Below are positions 57,938 to 64,000 of a stretch of 64,000 bases of DNA, piece after piece. The stretch is from Streptomyces sp. WAC08241 (GTDB taxonomy: Bacteria; Actinomycetota; Actinomycetes; Streptomycetales; Streptomycetaceae), in contig CP042279.1 of the NCBI GenBank assembly GCA_007858575.1, forward strand, positions 2,728,001-2,792,000, read 5' to 3'. The notes below the pieces were generated by a model. The model saw only the letters and a list, made by a program, of their open reading frames with translations. It did no database searches and was not told the DNA's origin. The translations under genes were made by a program, and so were the position numbers. How positions within the stretch are numbered: the first letter of the stretch is position 1; the number at the start of each line of letters is the position of its first letter.

Positions 57938-58816
57938 TCAGACGACCGGGGGCGACCCAGCCGGGTCAGCCGCCACACCGTACGCCACCTCATGGGGCGG
58001 CGCGGTCCGCAGGGGTGGTCCAGCCCGCCCGGAATCCGCCGCACCACGCCTTCAGTGCGGAGGGCGAGGGCCGCCGGGCCAGCGTGAGCAGCAGCCAGAC
58101 GCCGAGGTAGACCGGCACCAGGGGCGCGGGCAGATTGCGACGGGCCAGCCACACGCGGTTGCGAGCCACGTTGAAGTGGTAGGAGGCGTGCCGGGAAGGT
58201 GCTGTCGTGGGGTGCAGCAGCACCATGTCGGAACGGTAGTCGATCATCCAGTCGGCGTCGAGCGCGCGCCAGGCGAGGTCGGTCTCCTCGTGCGCGTAGA
58301 AGAACTCGTCGGGCAGACCGCCGACTTCGGCGAAGACCTTGGTGCGGACGGCGTTGGCGCCGCCGAGGAAGGTGGTCACCCGCGAGGAGCGCATCGGGTC
58401 GGCGGCGCGCAGCCGCGGCACGTGCCGGCGCTGGGTGGCGCCGGTCTCCGGGTCGGCGATGCGGAAGCTGATGATGCCGAGGCGCGGGTCGGCGGTGAAG
58501 GCCTGCCGGACCAGCTCGGCGGTGTCGGCGTGGGCGAGCAGGCCGTCGTCGTCGAGGAAGAGCAGGACGTCGACGTCGGTGCCGCCGGGGCCGAAGGCCT
58601 CGATGCCGACGTTCCGGCCGGCGGGGATGCCGACGTTCTCCGGCAGGTCGACGGTGCGGACGGTCGGGCACCCCGGTGACCGGGGTGCCCTGGCCGACGA
58701 CGACGACCTCGACGGTCGCCCTCCTGCGCGGCGATCGAGTCGATCAGCGCGCGCAGGTCGTCGGGGCGGTCGCCCATCGTGATGACGACGGCCCCCACCC
58801 TGAGCGGCGTGTTCAC
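57938..58816 (-). CDS. Family 2 glycosyltransferase
   Basis: The GTG at 58816 gives MNTPLRVGAVVITMGDRPDD. The GT2 fold shows VDLPENVGIPAGRNVGIEAF, the DxD-type LLFLDDDGLLAHADTAEL, RVTTFLGGANAVRTKVFAEV, GGLPDEFFYAHEETDLAWRA and a C-terminal amphipathic part ending RTVWRLTRLGRPPVV after repair. Shifts lie at about 58715, 58650 and 58025, with a C-run loss near 57950 giving the stop at 57938. It sits between the CDP-alcohol transferase and the export genes, so it likely decorates or extends the exported polymer. Confidence 0.86.
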
Positions 58817-58824
58817 GGCCGGCC

Positions 58825-59553
58825 TCACTTCAGCCTGCTGGAGACCATGATCGACACCAGGTGCAGCACGGTCTGGAGCAGGGCGATGCCGGCGAGGACG
58901 GCGACGCCGAGCCGGGAGAAGAAGAGGTCGCCCCTGACCTGGTCCGCGATCGCGAGGACCAGGATGAGCAGGGAGGCCTCGATCCCGAGGATCAGCCGGT
59001 GGAACTTGAGCGCGGCGGCGGCCCGGCGGGCCAGCGCCATGCCGGAGGAGCGCGGCTCGGCGGCGGACTCCTTGACCGGCGGGAGGCCGCCCTGGTGGCG
59101 GGCGACGCCGACGAGGTCGGTCTCGGCCTTGATCAGGATGGCGCCGAGGGCGGCGAGGGTGCCCAGGAAGGCCCACAGCCAGTCGATCCGCCCGGTGCCC
59201 CACAGGTCGGCGGCGCGCAGGCCGAAGCCGACGAGGACCGCCGCGTCGCACAGGTAGGCGCCGACCCGGTCCAGGTAGACGCCGCCGAGCGAGAACTGCT
59301 TCTTCCAGCGGGCCAGCTCGCCGTCGACGCAGTCGAGCAGCAGGTAGAGCTGGACCATGAGCACGCCGAGGACGGCGCCCGGGATGCCCGGCACGAGGAG
59401 CGCCGGGGCGGCGAGCGCGCCGAAGACGGTCATGAGGTAGGTCAGTTGGTTGGGAGTGACCCGGGTGTTCGCCAACTGCCGGGTGATCCGCAGCGAGATC
59501 TCCCGCATGTACAGACGGCCGCCCCAGTGCTCGCCGCTCCGCCGGTCCTTCAC
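58825..59553 (-). CDS. CDP-alcohol phosphatidyltransferase family membrane protein
   Basis: This gene is intact (242 aa). The GTG at 59553 begins MKDRRSGEHWGGRLYMREIS. The active-site segment is LLLDCVDGELARWKKQFSLG followed by GVYLDRVGAYLCDAAVLVGF, fitting DxxDGxxAR-x8-GxxxD-x3 with the final acidic residue shifted. Several membrane helices follow (FGALAAPALLVPGIPGAVLG, LGVAVLAGIALLQTVLHLVS). It transfers a phospho-alcohol from a CDP-linked donor to an acceptor. The dehydrogenase and nucleotidyltransferase genes next door could supply a CDP-activated polyol. Confidence 0.88.
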   Translation of the reverse strand: MKDRRSGEHWGGRLYMREISLRITRQLANTRVTPNQLTYLMTVFGALAAPALLVPGIPGAVLGVLMVQLYLLLDCVDGELARWKKQFSLGGVYLDRVGAYLCDAAVLVGFGLRAADLWGTGRIDWLWAFLGTLAALGAILIKAETDLVGVARHQGGLPPVKESAAEPRSSGMALARRAAAALKFHRLILGIEASLLILVLAIADQVRGDLFFSRLGVAVLAGIALLQTVLHLVSIMVSSRLK

Positions 59554-59580
59554 GCCCGGGGGTGGACGACCGGGCGGAGC

Positions 59581-60638
59581 TCAGCTACCGATGGCTTGTG
59601 CATAGTCGGCGTACGCGTCCCTGATCTCGTCGTCGGACAGGTCGAGGTGTTCCAGGATGGTGAAGCGGCCCGGTCGGGTCTGCGGGGCGAAGGACACCGC
59701 GTGGACGAACTCGTCCACGGTGAAGCCCATCTCCTCCGGCGTGACGGGCAGGCCGTGCCGGCGCAGCGTGGCGACCATCTGCGCGGACTCCGCCCGGGCG
59801 CCGCGCAGGTGCATGGCGAAGGCCGCCCCGAGGCCGCACTGCTCGCCGTGGCCGGCGGCGCGGGCCGGGTAGAGCAGGTCGAAGGCGTGGCTGATCTCGT
59901 GGCAGGCGCCCGAGGAGGGGCGGCTGTCGCCGCTGATCGACATGGCGATGCCGGACATCACCAGGCCCTCGGAGAGGGTGACGAGGAAGTCGTCGTCGCC
60001 GACGCCGCCGGGGTGGCGGAGCACGGCCTCCGGCGCTGCGGGCCATGGCGGCCGCGAGGCCGTCGACGTGCTCGCCGGTCTCGCGGTGGAGAGCTCCCAG
60101 TCCGCCAGGGCGGAGATGTTGGAGATCGCGTCGCCGATGCCGGAGCGGATGAAGCGGACCGGGGCGTCCCTGATCACGTCCAGGTCGACGACGAGGGCGA
60201 TCGGGGTGGGGACGCCGTAGGAGCCGCGCCCGTTGTCGTTGTCCAGGGTGGAGATCGGGGAGCAGATCCCGTCGTGCGACAGGTTGGTGGCGATGGCCAC
60301 CAGCGGCAGCCCGACCCGGGCCGCCGCGTACTTGGTCACGTCGATGATCTTGCCGCCGCCGAGGGCCACCACCGCGTCGTACCGCTTGCCGCGCATGGCG
60401 TCGGCGAGCTTCACGGCCTCGTCGATGGTGCCGCCGGCGACCGGGTACCAGTCGGCGCCGGGCAGCTCGGCGGCGAAGCGGTCCCGGAGCTTGAGGCCGG
60501 AGCCCCGCTGATGGCGACGGCGATCTTGCCGTTGCTGGAGATCTGCCGGTCCGCGAGGAGCGCGGACAGGTCGTCCAGCGCTCCTCCGCGGATGTCGACG
60601 ACGACCGGCGACGGGATCAGCCGGGTCAGTACTGGCAC
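59581..60638 (-). CDS. Iron-containing alcohol dehydrogenase/glycerol-1-phosphate dehydrogenase-like
   Basis: The GTG at 60638 overlaps the nucleotidyltransferase by 13 bases. The protein begins MPVLTRLIPSPVVVDIRGGA. The NAD-binding glycine motif is DAVVALGGGKIIDVTKYAAA, then LPLVAIATNLSHDGICSPIS, IRSGIGDAISNISALADWEL and metal-ligand His in GACHEISHAFDLLYPARAAG and HGEQCGLGAAFAMHL. The SHDG and GIGD signatures match the G1P-dehydrogenase (EgsA/AraM) group. Shifts near 60510 and 60040 are bridged. It likely makes a phosphorylated polyol for the CDP-alcohol enzymes; the product is not certain. Confidence 0.85.
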
Positions 60639-61362
60639 GCGATCTCACGGCCCTTCGCGAGGTCGTCGTGGTTGTCGATCTCGACCCACTTGACGTCGCC
60701 GATGGGGGCCACGTCAACGGTGAAGCCGCGGTTGACCAGCTCCTGGTAGCCGTCCTCGTAGTAGAGGTCGGGGTCGCGCTCGAAGGTGGCCTTGAGGGCG
60801 TCGGCGAGCTCCTCGGCGGCCTCGGCCTCGATCAGGGTGACGCCGATGTACTCGCCGGTGGCGGTCGCCGGGTCCATGAGCTTGGTGATCCGCCGGACGC
60901 CCTCGCCCTCGGCGGTGATGACCTTCATCTCCTCGTCGGCGAGGTTCTTCACCGCGTCGAGGGCGAGGATGATCTTCTGCCCGTCGCCGCGGGCGGCGAG
61001 CAGGGTCTTCTCGACGGAGACGGGTGGACGGTGTCGCCGTTGGCGAGGATCACACCGCGCTTGAGGACCTCGCGGGCGCACCACAGGGAGTAGGCGTTGT
61101 TCCACTCCTCGGCCTTGTCGTTGTCGACGAGGGTGATCTTCAGCCCGTACTTCGCCTCCAGGGCCTCCTTGCGGTCGTAGACGGCCTCCTTGCGGTAGCC
61201 GACGACGATCGCGACCTCGGTGAGGCCGATCTCGGCGAAGTTCTTCAGGGTCAGGTCGAGGATCGTGGTGTCCCCGTCGACCGGCACGAGGGCCTTCGGA
61301 AGGGTGTCGGTGTAGGGGCGCAGACGCCGTCCGGCACCGGCTGCCAGTACGAGACCGATCAT
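60626..61362 (-). CDS. Sugar/polyol-phosphate nucleotidyltransferase
   Basis: GAAGGAG precedes the ATG at 61362, which overlaps the upstream stop (ATGA). Motifs are MIGLVLAAGAGRRLRPYTDT and LPKALVPVDGDTTILDLTLK. VAIVVGYRKEAVYDRKEALE and EEWNNAYSLWCAREVL come next, and the C-terminal part has VKWVEIDNHDDLAKGREI. The NNAYSLW and VEIDN..D signatures resemble the CTP-using group of choline/polyol-phosphate cytidylyltransferases (LicC/DIPP-synthase-like). One shift at about 61020 is bridged. This fits delivery of a CDP-alcohol to the two neighbouring transferases. Confidence 0.85.
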
Positions 61363-63149
61363 GCTGTTTCTCCTTCGTCGTGAACGGCGGGTGCTCCGGC
61401 GGAGACCCAGAAGCGGATGGACTCCACGAGCACCACCAGCGCGACGGCGACCGCGAGGGCGGTCAGTGCCAGGGCGAAGTCGTCGCCGCGGCCCGCGAGG
61501 AGGGCGGCGAGGACGGTCACCAGGAGCGTGCGCCCCTCGTGTCCGCCGGTGACGCGCACCAGCCAGGCGGGCGGCGCGCCGGTGCCGCCGCGAATGCGGT
61601 ACACCGTGTCGTAGTGATGGTAGGCGACCGCCGCGACCAGCCCGAACGCCGCCGGGAGGGCCCCCGGGGAGTCGGAGCGGACGGCCAGGACGAGGACGGT
61701 GGTGTACTCGGCGGCGCGGAAGAGCGGGGGACGAGCCAGTCGAGGGCGCCCTTGAGGGGGCGGGCGACGGCGACGCCGGCGAGCACCGCGTATCCGGCGG
61801 CCGCGGCGGCGGTGACACCCGGCCCCGCGCCGAGCGCGCAGCCGACGACGAGCGCGGCGCCCAGGAACGCGACGACGGGGCGGGGAGCGCGAGGCGGCGG
61901 GCCGCCTTGGCGACGGCCTGCGCGAGCGGGCCGGAGTCCGCGAGGTCGGCGAGGGCGCGGGCGGCCCGGTCGGTCCTCCCGCCTTGCGGGTCAGGGAGCG
62001 CAGGACGCGGCCGGCGGTGGTGTAGCAGGCGCCGAAGGCGCAGCCGACGATCAGCGCCCAGAAGACGATCCGGGGGCTGGTGACGGCGGTGAGGACGGCG
62101 ATCATCGCCCAGCGCTCGCCGATCGGCAGGATGATCATGCGGCGGGCCCAGACGGTCCAGCCGAGGCCGTCGAGCCGGTCGGAGAGGGCCAGGCCGGTCT
62201 TCGCGGTGGCGCCCGTGCCATCGGCGTTGGCCTCGTTGAAGGAGAAGTCCACGACGTGGCGACAGGTCATCAGGACCATGGAGCCGAGCGCGAGGGCCCA
62301 GACGTCGTCGCCGTCGCGGGCGGCGCCGAGGGCGAGGCCCGCGTAGAAGGCGTACTCCTTGGCGCGGTCGAAGGTGGCGTCGAGCCAGGCGCCCATCGTC
62401 GAGTACTTCAGCGCGTAGCGGGCGAGCTGCCCGTCGGTGCAGTCCAGGACGAAGGAGACGAGGAGGAGCACGCCGGCGGCGACGTAGCCGCCGCGCTCGC
62501 CGGTCGCCGCGCAGCTTGCCGCGATCAGGGCGGTGAGCAGCGAGGCGGTGGTGACCTGGTTGGGGGTCAGGCCGCGGCGCGCGCACCAGCGGGCGATGTA
62601 GCGCGAGTACGGGCTGATGAAGAAGGTGGTGAAGAAGCCGTCGTGCGCCTTCACGGCCGAGCGGAGGCGTACGGCCTCGTCGTCGACGGCCTCGACGGCG
62701 GCGCGCGCCGCGTGGCGGGCCTCGGCGTCGGTGGGCACGGTGGCGACGAGGGTGCCGAGCTGGGGGCGGTGCACGGCGACGCCGTCGGCGTCGAGGGCGT
62801 CGGCGAGGCTGCCGGGGAGGTCGTCGGCGGGGGCGGCGGGGCCCCGGACGTCACGGAGACCTCGCTCAGGGCCCGGGCCAGGGCGGGCGGGCCCCGCCCT
62901 GCGCGGTGAGCGCGCCGGGGACTCCGGCGGCCGGGAACCGGGGGTCGGTGAGGGCGAGGCGCAGCGCGTGCAGGTGGCCGACGAACCGGGGGTCGACGAG
63001 CGCGACGCGCTCGCCCGCCGGGACGGCGGTCAGCAGGGCGCCGGCCTCCTCGGCGCCGGAGGCGATCCGGACGTCGAAGCCGAGCGACCGCAGATCACCG
63101 TCGAGCGAGGATCCGGGTGCCGGGGGCCGGTGAGGATGGCGGTCGACAG
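61359..63149 (-). CDS. DUF5941 / CDP-alcohol phosphatidyltransferase fusion
   Basis: A soluble N-terminal domain (PGSSLDGDLRSLGFDVRIAS, VALVDPRFVGHLHALRLALT, LGTLVATVPTDAEARHAARA) is joined to a CDP-alcohol transferase domain. The active site is VLDCTDGQLARYALKYSTMG then AWLDATFDRAKEYAFYAGLA, a full DxxDGxxAR-x8-GxxxDxxxD. A C-terminal membrane half follows (DUF5941; FRAAEYTTVLVLAVRSDSP, YHHYDTVYRIRGG). Four or more shifts are bridged. The start appears to be CTG at 63149 (STAILTGP), 9 bases after AAGGAG; a GTG at 63159 is in another frame. First gene of the envelope-polymer operon. Confidence 0.8.
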
Positions 63150-63560
63150 ACGAACTCACTCCTTGGAGCTGACGGAGGGGCCGGCGGGGCCCATGGCGGC
63201 CCCGGGCGCGGCGGTGCGGCCCGGCACCGGGCGGCGACACGTCGGCTGAGGCTATCCGATGAACAGAAGGACGAGTTCACCGAGGCTTCGCGGGCAGGAC
63301 TCCCCGGGCACGCTCGTGTCCGCCCCGGTGCGCCCCGCCCGCCGGAGATCATGATGGGCGATCGTCCGCCCGGCCCACAAACCCCGGTTCGGGGGCTGTG
63401 CGGGGCCGTCTTCGAGCCCCTCTCCGCACGCCCTGTCCGGAATGCATCACCGCAGGTCAGAGCATATGACAACGGTGTTCAGTACCGTGTTGCGCATACC
63501 CCCACCCGTAGTTGACTTGCGCACCGGGGCATACGGACGACACGACCGGGAGGCCACGCC
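63150..63560. other. Divergent intergenic region with short inverted repeat
   Basis: I see no gene in these 411 bases. acggt (63472-63476) and accgt (63484-63488) form a 5-bp inverted repeat around gttcagt, about 70-90 bases upstream of the cation transporter start. An AT-richer patch (agcatatgacaac) just before it could hold the promoter. It also carries the promoter of the leftward envelope operon. Confidence 0.4.
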
Positions 63561-64000
63561 ATGGGGCTGGACACGATCACGGGCACGGCCACGGGGGCCC
63601 GCCGCCCACGGGCACCGCGGGGCCGCGTACCGGAACCGGTTGCGGATCGCGCTCGGCATCACGCTCTCCGTGATGGTGATCGAGATCATCGGCGGCGTGG
63701 TCGCGGACTCGCTCGCGCTGATCGCGGACGCGGCCCACATGGCGACCGACGCGGTCGGCCTCGCGATGGCGCTCCTGGCGATCCACTTCGCGAACCGGCC
63801 GCCCTCGGGCAACCGCACCTTCGGGTACGCGCGGGCGGAGATCCTGGCGGCGCTCGCCAACTGCCTGCTGCTGCTCGGCGTGGGCGGCTACGTGCTGTTC
63901 GAGGCGGTCCAGCGGTTCCTCGAACCGGCCGGGACTAGGGCGGCCTCGCCATCGCGTTCGCGACGGTCGGCCTGGTGGCGAACGTGATCTCGCTGTCGCT
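63561..64000 (+). CDS. Cation diffusion facilitator (CzcD-type), 5' part, runs off the right edge
   Basis: GGGAGG precedes the ATG at 63561. The visible part of a zinc/cadmium/cobalt antiporter reads AAYRNRLRIALGITLSVMVI, EIIGGVVADSLALIADAAHM, ATDAVGLAMALLAIHFANRP and GYARAEILAALANCLLLLGV, then GYVLFEAVQRF. The transport-site HxxxD is in AHMATD and the paired Asp in ADAAH. Shifts at about 63592 and 63938 are bridged. The gene continues past base 64000, with further transmembrane and C-terminal regions outside. Confidence 0.88.

Overview
The window is very GC-rich actinobacterial chromosome, almost certainly Streptomyces. The supporting signs are strong third-position GC bias, many GTG starts, ATGA/GTGA-coupled genes, a 'conservon' signalling operon, a hopanoid cluster with its XRE/DUF6126 partner genes, and a ydaO-type leader in front of a LysM/M23 wall hydrolase. 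There is one tRNA-Pro(GGG). I saw no rRNA, IS element, prophage, CRISPR array or origin.

Layout. 1-6928: 5' end of a Clp-type ATPase gene, recQ, an ABC exporter, an EF-hand protein, a small secreted protein, CsbD and a NodB deacetylase. 7492-17923: a secreted protein, then a tightly packed operon for a putative galactosamine-type exopolysaccharide. It has an Agd3-like secreted deacetylase, a PelF-type glycosyltransferase, a polytopic membrane protein, two NAD-dependent sugar epimerases/dehydratases, a sugar nucleotidyltransferase, a spherulin-4/Sph3-like protein (GH135) and a GH114 endo-alpha-1,4-polygalactosaminidase lipoprotein. The set mirrors the fungal galactosaminogalactan genes plus bacterial Pel. 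18052-21753: a PaoABC-type molybdenum aldehyde oxidoreductase. 21827-23603: the tRNA and an acyl-CoA dehydrogenase. 23684-27622: a cvnABCD conservon with a GAF protein. 28146-32090: thioesterase, ATP-grasp and a 5'-truncated condensation domain behind a metallo-hydrolase. 33071-35384: SIMPL and DUF6745 proteins. 35647-40877: the STM4015-4014-4013-4012-4011 gene set of unknown function. 40874-42990: SGNH hydrolase and the riboswitch-controlled LysM/M23 peptidase. 43362-55156: protein tyrosine phosphatase, DUF6126, an XRE-cupin regulator and a hopanoid operon (hpnC-hpnD-small ORF-hpnE-prenyl synthase-shc-hpnG-hpnH-hpnO). 55410-63149: a TetR regulator and a cell-envelope polymer cluster (TagH/TagG-like ABC transporter, GT2, two CDP-alcohol phosphatidyltransferases, a glycerol-1-phosphate-dehydrogenase-like enzyme, a nucleotidyltransferase). 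63561-64000: start of a cation diffusion facilitator gene.

The main caveat is that most genes carry one or more apparent frameshifts, about a hundred by my reading. Nearly all that I inspected are explained by one missing base in a short G or C run (examples at about 545, 1335, 7800, 8870, 23520, 23580, 44305). I treat them as sequencing or consensus errors rather than biology. Gene spans below bridge these shifts and protein descriptions are pieced across frames. Starts or stops next to a shift are less certain.
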